From contig NZ_NFZQ01000009.1 in the NCBI RefSeq assembly GCF_002165135.1, positions 62,001-126,000 of the forward strand: DNA of 64,000 nucleotides. The letters run 5' to 3'. The position numbers and the translations under genes were made by a program. Positions 31,379 through 38,677 of this stretch are shown here, piece by piece. Source of the DNA: Pseudomonas sp. SID14000. Its GTDB lineage: Bacteria; Pseudomonadota; Gammaproteobacteria; Pseudomonadales; Pseudomonadaceae. Each line of letters opens with the position of its first letter. Position 1 is the stretch's first letter. A model generated the notes under the pieces. It saw nothing but the letters and a program-made list of their open reading frames with translations. It had not been told where the DNA came from and ran no database searches.

Positions 31379-31861
31379 TTAGTGGCGCCAGTGGCGCTTG
31401 TGCTTGCGATGGCCATAATGGTGGCCACGGTCCCAGTGGCGACGGTCGTCGTCATAGCCACGACGGTAGCGGCGGCCATCGTGGTAATCGTCTCTGTCGG
31501 CTTCTTTACCCATGTAGTTACCCAGTGCGCCACCGGCGCCACCGCCGGCTGCCGCGCCAATGTAGCTACCGGTAGTGCCGCCCATGGAGCGGCCGACCAC
31601 GTTGCCGCCCGCGGCGCCCAATGCGCCACCGATGGCTGCCTCACCACGCTGGTGCTTGTTGGCACCGACTGCACTGCCAGCTGCGCCGCCCAGGCCAGCG
31701 CCGATCGCGCCGCCTGTGCTACCACCAATGGACTGGCCCACGACAGAGCCCAGTACCCCACCCAATGCGCCGCCAATGCCGGCCTCGGTGGTGCCGCCCG
31801 CCATGGCAACGCCGCTGAGCAAGCTGAAAGACAACAACAGTATCGAGGAGTACTTCTTCAT
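31379..31861 (-). CDS. Glycine-zipper secreted or envelope protein
   Basis: 160 residues. A signal peptide (MKKYSSILLLSFSLLSGVAM, cleavage near AMAGG) is followed by about 90 residues of glycine-zipper repeats (GGALGGVLGSVVGQSIGG and similar GxxxG runs) that can pack helices in a membrane. The last 35 residues are rich in Asp, Arg and His (DDYHDGRRYRRGYDDD), a possible metal- or surface-binding tail. ATG 31861 has GAGG nine bases upstream; the frame is open further upstream without signal-peptide sense. Function unknown; relatives are annotated as glycine zipper domain proteins. Confidence 0.8.
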   Translation of the reverse strand: MKKYSSILLLSFSLLSGVAMAGGTTEAGIGGALGGVLGSVVGQSIGGSTGGAIGAGLGGAAGSAVGANKHQRGEAAIGGALGAAGGNVVGRSMGGTTGSYIGAAAGGGAGGALGNYMGKEADRDDYHDGRRYRRGYDDDRRHWDRGHHYGHRKHKRHWRH

Positions 31862-31939
31862 CAAGAGAGCCTCATAGGGATGACGAGGCGAATTTGAGCC
31901 TAACAAACGCCTCTGGCAACGGAAATCCGACGAGTAACA

Positions 31940-32052
31940 CGACTTGTACACAATTCTCTAACTTACTGTATTTACTATGAAACTTTATCTTTTTTCCGCT
32001 GTCTGAGCTTTTTATGACGAAGCCCTGAACCGCTATGGAACAGGGCTTTTTT
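31940..32052 (+). ncRNA. Candidate small RNA ending in an orphan terminator
   Basis: On the plus strand a good terminator (stem AGCCCTG / CAGGGCT at 32021-32027 and 32041-32047, then a T run to 32052) has no plus-strand gene upstream: both flanking genes are on the minus strand. A possible promoter is TTGTAC at 31944 with TGTATT 17 bases later. A transcript of about 70-80 bases from near 31979 would fit. Promoter match is modest, so the RNA is a prediction only. Confidence 0.35.
32021..32052 (+). terminator. Rho-independent terminator without an upstream gene on its strand
   Basis: Seven-base-pair stem with a 13-base loop and six T residues after the 3' arm. Oriented for plus-strand transcripts; the minus strand lacks a T run. 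Confidence 0.75.
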
Positions 32053-32072
32053 GATTTTTGCGGGGGGCTTCT

Positions 32073-32166
32073 GGCCTCTTCGCGGCTAAAGCCGCTCCCA
32101 CAGGGAGACCACTGCTCTCAGGCCTTGTGGTATCCCTGTGGGAGCGGCTTTAGCCGCGAAGAGGCC
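32073..32166. repeat. REP pair (family 1 variant, inverted)
   Basis: Opposed units with CGCGGCTAAAGCCGCTCCC, a compensated variant of the CGCGGGTAAACCCGC core (both arms of the palindrome change together). Downstream of the molybdoenzyme gene. Confidence 0.88.
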
Positions 32167-32175
32167 GGCGCATTT

Positions 32176-34521
32176 CTAGAGGATACGCCCGTCGTCCTGC
32201 GCACGCTCCAGCTTGATGGCAATGAACTTCGACGTCGGCGTATGGCTGCCATCGCCAATGCTTTCCAGCGGCACCAGCGGATTCACCTCCGGGTAGTAAG
32301 CCGCCGCCTGCCCGGCCGGGATATCGAAGGCCAGCAGGGTAAAGCCGTGCACACGGCGCACATGCTCATCTCCCCACAACGACACGATGTCGACCTGCTG
32401 CCCCGGCTGGAAGCCCAGGCGGATGATGTCGGCTTCGTTGGCGAACAGCACCTCGCGCTGGCCGCGCACGCCGCGGTAGCGGTCGTCCAGGCCGTAGATG
32501 GTAGTGTTGTACTGATCGTGCGAGCGCATCGACTGCATGATCAGGTCCGGCAGCTGGCCGCTGGCACGTACGCGCTCGTCTAGCAGCGTATCGGGCAGCA
32601 GGTTGGCCTTGAAGTTGGCGCGGCCAGTGCTGGTCTTCCATTCGCGGCTGGCGGCGCTGTTGCCCAGGTAGAAACCGCCCGGCTCGCGCAGGCGCTGGTT
32701 GAAGCCGCTGAAGCCGGCGATGGTGTCGCCGATCAGCTCGCGAATACGATCGTAGTCAGCAACCAGCCAGTGCCAGTCCACGGGCTTCTTGCCCAAGGTG
32801 GCGGCGGCGATACCGGCGATGACCGCCGGCTCCGAGCGCATCTGCGTCGACAGTGGCTTCAGCTGGCCATTGGAGGCGTGGACCATGCTGAACGAGTCCT
32901 CAACCGTTACCGCCTGTGGCCCGTTGGCCTGCAGGTCGATGTCGGTACGGCCCAGGCACGGCAGGATCAGTGCCTGCCTGCCGTGCACCAGGTGGCTGCG
33001 GTTGAGCTTGGTGCTGATGTGCACGGTCAGCTCGCAGTTGCGCAGTGCCTGGGCAGTACGCTCGGTGTCCGGCGTGGCCTGGGCGAAGTTGCCGCCCAGG
33101 CCGATGAACACCTTGGCTCGGCCGTCGAGCATGGCGTGGATCGCCTCGACGGTGTTGTGGCCGTTGTGCCGGGGCACGGGGAAACCGAAACGCTGCTCGA
33201 TGGCGTCCAGCAGGGCCGTCGGCGGGCGCTCGTTGATGCCCATGGTGCGGTCACCCTGCACGTTGCTGTGGCCGCGCACCGGGCACAGGCCGGCGCCTGG
33301 CACGCCGATGTTGCCGCGCAGCATCTGCAGGTTGACGATTTCCTGGATGGTCGGCACCGAATGGCGGTGCTGGGTAATGCCCATCGCCCAGCACATGATC
33401 ACCCGCTTGCCGCGGCAGTACATGCGCGCGGCCAGTTCGATGTCGGCCAGCGCCAGGCCGGACTGGGCCTGGATGTGTTCCCATGAGGTGGCATCCACTA
33501 CCGTCAGGTAGTCGTCGATGCCATGGCCATGTTCGGCGATGAAGGCGTGATCGAAGATGGCCGGTTCGCCCTTGGCCTGGGCTTCGCGTTCCCATTGCAG
33601 GACGAACTTGGCCATGCCGCGCAGCATCGCCATGTCACCGCCCAGGGCCGGGCGGAAGAATGCGGTGTTGGTCGGCCGGTCGCTGTTGGTCAGCATTTCC
33701 AGCGGGTTCTGCGGGTGCTGGAAGCGCTCCAGGCCACGCTCTTTGAGCGGGTTGATGCACACTACCTGGGCACCGCGTTTTACCGCATCGCGCAGTGGGT
33801 CGAGCATGCGCGGGTGGTTGGTGCCGGGGTTCTGGCCCCAGACGAAAATGGCGTCGGCATGCTCGAAGTCGTCGAAGGTGACGGTGCCCTTGCCGACCCC
33901 GACACTTTGCCCCAGGGCCACGCCACTGGCCTCATGGCACATGTTCGAACAGTCGGGGAAGTTGTTGGTGCCGTAGGCTCGCACGAACAACTGGTACAGG
34001 TATGCCGCTTCGTTGCTGGCGCGCCCGGAAGTGTAGAACTCGGCCTGGTCAGGGTCGGCCAGCTTGTTCAGCTCGCGGGCGATCAGGGCGAAGGCTGCGT
34101 CCCAGCTGATCGGCTGGTAGCGATCGGTGGGTGGGTCGTAGACCATCGGCTCGGTCAGGCGGCCCTGGTACTCCAGCCAGTAGTCGCTCTGCTGCAGTAG
34201 CGAAGTGACGCTGTAGCGGGCGAAAAACGCAGCATCGACACGACGCTTGGTCGCCTCCCAGTTCACCGCCTTGGCACCGTTCTCACAAAACTTGACCATG
34301 CCGTTTTCCGGCGAGTCGCCCCAGGCGCAGCCGGGGCAATCGAAACCGCCGTTCTGGTTGGTCTTGAGCAAGGCGCGAATGTTTTTCAGCGCGTTGTCGC
34401 TGCCAACCCAGGCCTTGGCCACGCTGCGCAGCGCGCCCCAGCCACCGGCGGGACCGTGGTAGGGCTTGTAGCGAGGGGAGGAGGCTGGGGGGGTGTCCGG
34501 GAGGTGCTGGTACGAGGTCAC
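32176..34521 (-). CDS. FdhF/YdeP-family molybdopterin oxidoreductase
   Basis: Formate-dehydrogenase-H-like molybdoenzyme of the YdeP subfamily, cytoplasmic (no Tat signal). 781 residues. N-terminal Cys cluster (FDCPGCAW then KFCENGAKA) is shorter than the usual four-Cys 4Fe-4S motif. The active-site position is Cys followed by His (SNMCHEASG, about residue 194), matching Cys/Sec-His of formate dehydrogenases. MGD-binding segments include VWGQNPGTNHPRML and ALRNCELTVHIST. I chose GTG 34521, five bases after the fdhD stop; the longer frame runs inside fdhD. Electron donor and acceptor are unknown. Confidence 0.85.
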   Translation of the reverse strand: MTSYQHLPDTPPASSPRYKPYHGPAGGWGALRSVAKAWVGSDNALKNIRALLKTNQNGGFDCPGCAWGDSPENGMVKFCENGAKAVNWEATKRRVDAAFFARYSVTSLLQQSDYWLEYQGRLTEPMVYDPPTDRYQPISWDAAFALIARELNKLADPDQAEFYTSGRASNEAAYLYQLFVRAYGTNNFPDCSNMCHEASGVALGQSVGVGKGTVTFDDFEHADAIFVWGQNPGTNHPRMLDPLRDAVKRGAQVVCINPLKERGLERFQHPQNPLEMLTNSDRPTNTAFFRPALGGDMAMLRGMAKFVLQWEREAQAKGEPAIFDHAFIAEHGHGIDDYLTVVDATSWEHIQAQSGLALADIELAARMYCRGKRVIMCWAMGITQHRHSVPTIQEIVNLQMLRGNIGVPGAGLCPVRGHSNVQGDRTMGINERPPTALLDAIEQRFGFPVPRHNGHNTVEAIHAMLDGRAKVFIGLGGNFAQATPDTERTAQALRNCELTVHISTKLNRSHLVHGRQALILPCLGRTDIDLQANGPQAVTVEDSFSMVHASNGQLKPLSTQMRSEPAVIAGIAAATLGKKPVDWHWLVADYDRIRELIGDTIAGFSGFNQRLREPGGFYLGNSAASREWKTSTGRANFKANLLPDTLLDERVRASGQLPDLIMQSMRSHDQYNTTIYGLDDRYRGVRGQREVLFANEADIIRLGFQPGQQVDIVSLWGDEHVRRVHGFTLLAFDIPAGQAAAYYPEVNPLVPLESIGDGSHTPTSKFIAIKLERAQDDGRIL

Positions 34522-34526
34522 GACTG

Positions 34527-35357
34527 TTACGACTCCGCCGCTGGGCTGTAGACCCGCGGTGCGCTGTGCTTGGGCAGATGGATAAGGTTGAGGTTGTGCT
34601 TGCGCGCCCATTGCAGGGCAAGGCCGGTGGGTGCTGACAGGCTGACAAGGGTCTGGATGCCGGCCCGCAACACTTTCTGGATCAGCTCCAGACTGCAGCG
34701 GCTGGTGACGATGGCCAGGCCGCCCTGGCTGTCGATGCCTTGGCGCAGCAGGGCGCCGATCAGCTTGTCGAGGGCGTTGTGCCGGCCGATATCTTCGCGG
34801 CCGAGCAGCAGTTCGCCGTGGCGGTCCATGAACAGCGCTGCATGCACCGCGCCGCAGTGCTGGCCAAGGGGCTGAAAGGCATCGATGCGTTCACGCAGGC
34901 CGACCAGCCATTGTGCCGGTGGCAAGGGTGCGCCAGGCAGTTCGGCCAGCTCTGGCAGTGCCTGCTCCAGCGCTTCGACCCCGCACAGGCCGCAACCACT
35001 GGTGCCGGCCAATTGGCGGCGCTGGTTTTTCAGGTTCCAGAACGCACGGCTGGAAATCTCCAGGTCGGCATACATCGCCGAGCCGCTGCCGGAGAGCTTC
35101 AGGTCGTAGATTTCCGTGGTGCCTTCGACGATGCCGCTGCCGACACTGAAGCCGACGGCGAAGTCTTCCAGGTCGGTGGGGCTGACCAGCATCACCGCCT
35201 GGTTGAGGCCGTTGTAGGCAATGGCCAGGGCCACTTCTTCGGCCAAGGGCGTGCTGTCGCGTCTGGCGTCGCTGAGCTGGATGTAATCGTAGGTGTTGCT
35301 GGCGGCGGGCATGGACAAGGGCGATGAGGCCGCGCAGACCGGAGGTTTGCTGTTCAT
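34527..35357 (-). CDS. fdhD: Formate dehydrogenase accessory sulfurtransferase FdhD
   Basis: Transfers sulfur from IscS to the molybdenum cofactor of formate-dehydrogenase-type enzymes. 276 residues. The sulfur-carrying Cys pair is seen in GTSGCGLCGVEAL; other family segments are EEVALAIAYNGL, GREDIGRHNALDKLIGALL and IVTSRCSLELIQKVLRAGI. It is five bases upstream of the YdeP-like gene, so they form one unit and FdhD very likely activates that enzyme. RBS is weak. Confidence 0.93.
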   Translation of the reverse strand: MNSKPPVCAASSPLSMPAASNTYDYIQLSDARRDSTPLAEEVALAIAYNGLNQAVMLVSPTDLEDFAVGFSVGSGIVEGTTEIYDLKLSGSGSAMYADLEISSRAFWNLKNQRRQLAGTSGCGLCGVEALEQALPELAELPGAPLPPAQWLVGLRERIDAFQPLGQHCGAVHAALFMDRHGELLLGREDIGRHNALDKLIGALLRQGIDSQGGLAIVTSRCSLELIQKVLRAGIQTLVSLSAPTGLALQWARKHNLNLIHLPKHSAPRVYSPAAES

Positions 35358-35527
35358 CGGGGGCTATCGGCAGCTTTCTGATAGCACAAGCCTAGGCGGG
35401 CGGGCCGGCGGCGTCTAATCGCTAAGGTCTATGCCTTGATAGACCGCGTCGATTGGTCGCATGGGGCGGTAGGAGAAAAGCTGGCCTAGACTGCTGTGTC
35501 CGAGGTTTCGTCAACAAGGAGAGCGCT

Positions 35528-35968
35528 ATGAGCTTGTTCAGTTTCGTCAAGGAAGCGGGCGAGAAGTTGATCGACCTGCTGACCCCCGGCAACGCCAATG
35601 CCGAAGAGCAGTTGAAGAAACACGTGGAGAGTGTCGGTCTGGGCAATCCGAATATCACGGCCACTGTAGAGGGAGACACGATCACCCTCAAGGGCGAGGT
35701 GGCCAGCCAGGAGGAGAAAGAGAAGATCATCCTGGCGGCGGGCAACATCGCTGGCGTGGCCACTGTCGATGACCAGATTACCGTGACCGGGCCGGTGGCC
35801 CAGGCGGCGCGGTTCGTGACGGTAGCGAAGGGTGATACGTTGAGTGCCATTTCGAAGCAGGTGTATGGCGACCCCAACAAGTACCAGAAGATCTTCGAGG
35901 CCAACAAACCGATGCTCAAGCACCCGGACAAGATCTATCCGGGGCAGGTGTTGCGTATTCCTGAATGA
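35528..35968 (+). CDS. kbp: BON-LysM protein Kbp/YgaU
   Basis: 146 residues. An N-terminal BON domain (about 25-85; VGLGNPNITATVEGDTITLKG) and a C-terminal LysM domain (about 95-145; VAKGDTLSAISKQVYGDPNKY). The E. coli relative YgaU/Kbp binds potassium in the cytoplasm. No signal peptide is seen. ATG 35528 has AAGGAGAG upstream; a longer frame to 35453 is unlikely. A REP pair follows. Confidence 0.9.
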   Translation: MSLFSFVKEAGEKLIDLLTPGNANAEEQLKKHVESVGLGNPNITATVEGDTITLKGEVASQEEKEKIILAAGNIAGVATVDDQITVTGPVAQAARFVTVAKGDTLSAISKQVYGDPNKYQKIFEANKPMLKHPDKIYPGQVLRIPE

Positions 35969-35985
35969 TATCTGCAGCCTGTACC

Positions 35986-36078
35986 GGCCTCTTCGCGGGT
36001 AAACCCGCTCCCACAGGGATCGCACACAGTTCAGGCCTGTGGTGATCCTGTGGGAGCGGGTTTACCCGCGAAGAGGCC
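35986..36078. repeat. REP pair (family 1, inverted), overlapping the end of yrfG
   Basis: Opposed CGCGGGTAAACCCGCTCCC units. The distal arm (36050-36078) reaches into the yrfG reading frame and supplies its last residues and TAA stop codon at 36062-36064. Confidence 0.9.
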
Positions 36079-36742
36079 CGTGCAGGCCTACCAATAATTC
36101 CCGGTAGTCCTCGACCGCCGCAAACTCCTCGGTATCCCGCGGCCCTGCCTGGCTATCCGGCTGGCGCACCGCCAGCAGATGCCCCACGCCAAACCGTCGC
36201 GCACTGCGCAGAATCGCCAAGGTGTCATCGATGAACAGGCTGCGCCCCGGTTCAAAGCCTATGTCTGCCTGCAAGGCATCCCAGAACTGCGGGCTTTCCT
36301 TCGGGTAGCCATAGTCATGCGAGCTGATCAGCCGCTCGAAATACGGCGCCAGCTCCACCCGCTCCAGTTTCAGCGACAGCGAATCCCGGTGCGCATTGGT
36401 GATCATCACCACGCGCTTGCCCGCGTCGCGGATCGCTGCCAGGAAGGTGTCGGCATCCGGGCGCAGGGCGATCAGGTCGGCGATTTCCTGTTTCAGTTCG
36501 CGGATCGGCAGCCGCAGCTCGCGGCTCCAGAAGTCCAGGCAATACCAGTTCAGCGTACCGGCATTACGCTCGAACAGCGGCTGCAGCTCCATTTCCGCCA
36601 TGGCCCGGCTTACCCCGTGCAGCTCGGCATAGCGCTGGGGCAGGTGGTCCAGCCAGAAGCGGTTGTCGTAATGCAGGTCGAGCAGGGTGCCGTCCATGTC
36701 CAGCAGGACGGTATCGATGGCAGACCAGGGAAGAACAGGCAT
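36062..36742 (-). CDS. yrfG: GMP/IMP 5'-nucleotidase YrfG (HAD family)
   Basis: HAD-superfamily phosphatase dephosphorylating purine nucleotides. 226 residues. Motif I is LLDMDGTLLDL (nucleophile Asp at about 14), motif II is VMITNAHRDSL, motif III lies around GYPKESPQFW and motif IV is GRSLFIDDTLAIL. ATG 36742 (MPVLPWSAIDTV) fits the family; a longer frame to 36910 lies within nudE. The last residues (GLHGPLRG) and the stop codon are encoded by a REP element. Divergent from nudE across 64 bases. Confidence 0.9.
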   Translation of the reverse strand: MPVLPWSAIDTVLLDMDGTLLDLHYDNRFWLDHLPQRYAELHGVSRAMAEMELQPLFERNAGTLNWYCLDFWSRELRLPIRELKQEIADLIALRPDADTFLAAIRDAGKRVVMITNAHRDSLSLKLERVELAPYFERLISSHDYGYPKESPQFWDALQADIGFEPGRSLFIDDTLAILRSARRFGVGHLLAVRQPDSQAGPRDTEEFAAVEDYRELLVGLHGPLRG

Positions 36743-36806
36743 GGGAAACTCTCGATCAGTCGGCAAGCCACGGTATAGTAACCCGTTCACGCCAAGGAGC
36801 CGCCCC

Positions 36807-37373
36807 ATGCGCCAGAAACCCACCGTCCTCAGCCGCGAAATAGTCGCCAGCAGCCGCCTGTTCCGCGTCGAAGCCGTGCAATTGCGCTTTAGCAATGGCA
36901 ACGAGCGCACCTACGAGCGTCTGGTGGGCCGGGGTAATGGCTATGGCGCGGTGATGATCGTGGCCATGCTCGATGCCGAGCACGCGGTACTGGTGGAGGA
37001 ATACTGCGGCGGCACCGACGAATACGAGCTGTCGTTGCCCAAGGGCCTGATCGAGCCGGGTGAGGACGTGCTGGCGGCAGCCGACCGGGAGCTCAAGGAA
37101 GAAGCCGGTTTTGGCGCGCGCCAGCTGGAGCACCTGACCGAGCTTTCGTTGTCGCCGGGCTACATGAGCCAGAAGATCCAGGTGGTGCTGGCCAGCGACC
37201 TGTACGAGGAGCGCCTGGAAGGCGACGAGCCGGAGCCGATGCGGGTCGACAAGGTCAACCTGCGCGAACTCTCGGCCCTGGCCATGCACCCGCAGTTTAC
37301 CGAGGGGCGTGCCCTGGCGGCGCTGTACCTGGCGCGTGACCTGCTGATTCAGCGGGGGCTGCTGGAAGCATGA
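36807..37373 (+). CDS. nudE: ADP compounds hydrolase NudE
   Basis: Nudix hydrolase cleaving ADP-ribose, NADH and Ap3A. 188 residues. The Nudix box is GLIEPGEDVLAAADRELKEEAGF at about 92-114, with the REx2EE-type core RELKEEAG. ATG 36807 has AAGGAG ten bases upstream. The stop overlaps the cysQ start (ATGA), so the two are coupled. Confidence 0.92.
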   Translation: MRQKPTVLSREIVASSRLFRVEAVQLRFSNGNERTYERLVGRGNGYGAVMIVAMLDAEHAVLVEEYCGGTDEYELSLPKGLIEPGEDVLAAADRELKEEAGFGARQLEHLTELSLSPGYMSQKIQVVLASDLYEERLEGDEPEPMRVDKVNLRELSALAMHPQFTEGRALAALYLARDLLIQRGLLEA

Positions 37374-38188
37374 ACGACCTGCAATTGATGCACGAAGTGG
37401 TCAAGCTGGCCCTGTTGGCGGGCCAGGCGATCCTGCCGTTCTGGCGCGCCGATGTGGCCGTGACCAACAAGGCCGACGATTCGCCGGTCACCGCCGCCGA
37501 CCTGGCGGCGCACCGGGTGATTGCCGATGGCCTGCTGGCGCTGGCGCCGCAAATCCCGGTGCTGTCCGAAGAGGACTGCAACATTCCGTTGGCCGAGCGC
37601 CAGGGCTGGAGCCGCTGGTGGCTGGTGGACCCGCTGGACGGCACCAAGGAATTCATCGCCGGCAGCGAGGAGTTCACGGTCAACATCGCCCTGGTCGAAA
37701 ACGGCGAGGTGGTGTTTGGCGTGGTGTCCATGCCGAGCAACGGGCGCTGCTACTTCGGTGGTCGCGGCTTGGGCGCCTGGCGTGCGGAGGCGGGTGAGGC
37801 CGCCCAGGCGATCCAGGTACGCAACGCGCCGCCGGTGGGTGAGCGTTTCACCGTGGTCGCCAGCCGTCGCCATACCAGCCCGGAACAGGAAGCGCTGCTG
37901 GCTGGGCTGGGGGCAGCGGTGGGTGAGCTGGAGCTGGCCAATATCGGCAGTTCGTTGAAGTTCTGCCTGTTGGCTGAGGGAAGCGCCGATTGCTATCCGC
38001 GCCTGGCACCGACCTCGCAGTGGGATACCGCGGCGGCGCAGGGTGTAGTGGAAGGGGCCGGGGGCGAGGTGATCGGGCTGGATGGCTTGCCGTTCCGGTA
38101 CCCGCCGCGGGAGTCGTTGCTTAACCCGTATTTCCTGGCGTTGCCGGCCAATGCTGTGTGGCGTCAAGCCTTCCTGAGCCTGATCTGA
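37370..38188 (+). CDS. cysQ: 3'(2'),5'-bisphosphate nucleotidase CysQ
   Basis: Hydrolyses PAP, the by-product of sulfate assimilation, to AMP. 272 residues of the inositol-monophosphatase family. Metal-binding segments are ADDSPVTAADLAAH, LSEEDCN and WLVDPLDGTKEFIAG; the second motif is SQWDTAAAQGVVEGAGG. Overlaps nudE by four bases. It links to the sulfur genes at the window start only by pathway, not by position. Confidence 0.94.
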   Translation: MNDLQLMHEVVKLALLAGQAILPFWRADVAVTNKADDSPVTAADLAAHRVIADGLLALAPQIPVLSEEDCNIPLAERQGWSRWWLVDPLDGTKEFIAGSEEFTVNIALVENGEVVFGVVSMPSNGRCYFGGRGLGAWRAEAGEAAQAIQVRNAPPVGERFTVVASRRHTSPEQEALLAGLGAAVGELELANIGSSLKFCLLAEGSADCYPRLAPTSQWDTAAAQGVVEGAGGEVIGLDGLPFRYPPRESLLNPYFLALPANAVWRQAFLSLI

Positions 38189-38221
38189 CGATCCCACAAG
38201 GATCGCGACAGCCTTCCAGTT

Positions 38222-38677
38222 TCAGCGGTGCAGGACGTACTGGCCGCTGAATTTCACCGCAGGCTCGTCGCTTCCGGCATTGCTCACCGTGGTCTCCAGC
38301 GTCAACCGCGCCCGGCCGCGGCGCTGGTACAGGGTCACGAAACGCTCCCAGGTCTTCTCATCCGGCGCCGCACACCGCGCCACCGCCGCCCCGGTAACCG
38401 GCAGCGGATAGCTGATCTGCCCTTCCTGGATGACGATATGCCCGTCATCGATCCCCGACTCGCGCAGGCGCAGGTGCAGCCAGCCCCAACCCACCAGCAC
38501 CGCGGCGCAGTACAGGCTGCCGCCGAACATGGTGCTCTTGTGGTTGACGTTGGCCGCCAGCGGCAATTGCAGGCGCAGGGTGTGCTGCTGCCAATCGAGC
38601 ACTTCCAGCCCCATTTCGCGGGTCAGGGGGATGTCGCCATGCAGGACGGACTGCAGGTACTGGCTATCGCTGTTCAT
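38222..38677 (-). CDS. YiiD C-terminal-type thioesterase domain protein
   Basis: 151 residues resembling the thioesterase domain found at the C-terminus of YiiD (hotdog fold): TREMGLEVLDW, VNHKSTMFGGSLYCAAVLVGWGWLHL, VIQEGQISYPLPVTG. Likely an acyl-thioester hydrolase; the substrate is unknown. Its ATG overlaps the dctD stop codon by one base (TAATG), so it is translated from the dctBD transcript, which is an odd partner for it. Confidence 0.75.
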   Translation of the reverse strand: MNSDSQYLQSVLHGDIPLTREMGLEVLDWQQHTLRLQLPLAANVNHKSTMFGGSLYCAAVLVGWGWLHLRLRESGIDDGHIVIQEGQISYPLPVTGAAVARCAAPDEKTWERFVTLYQRRGRARLTLETTVSNAGSDEPAVKFSGQYVLHR

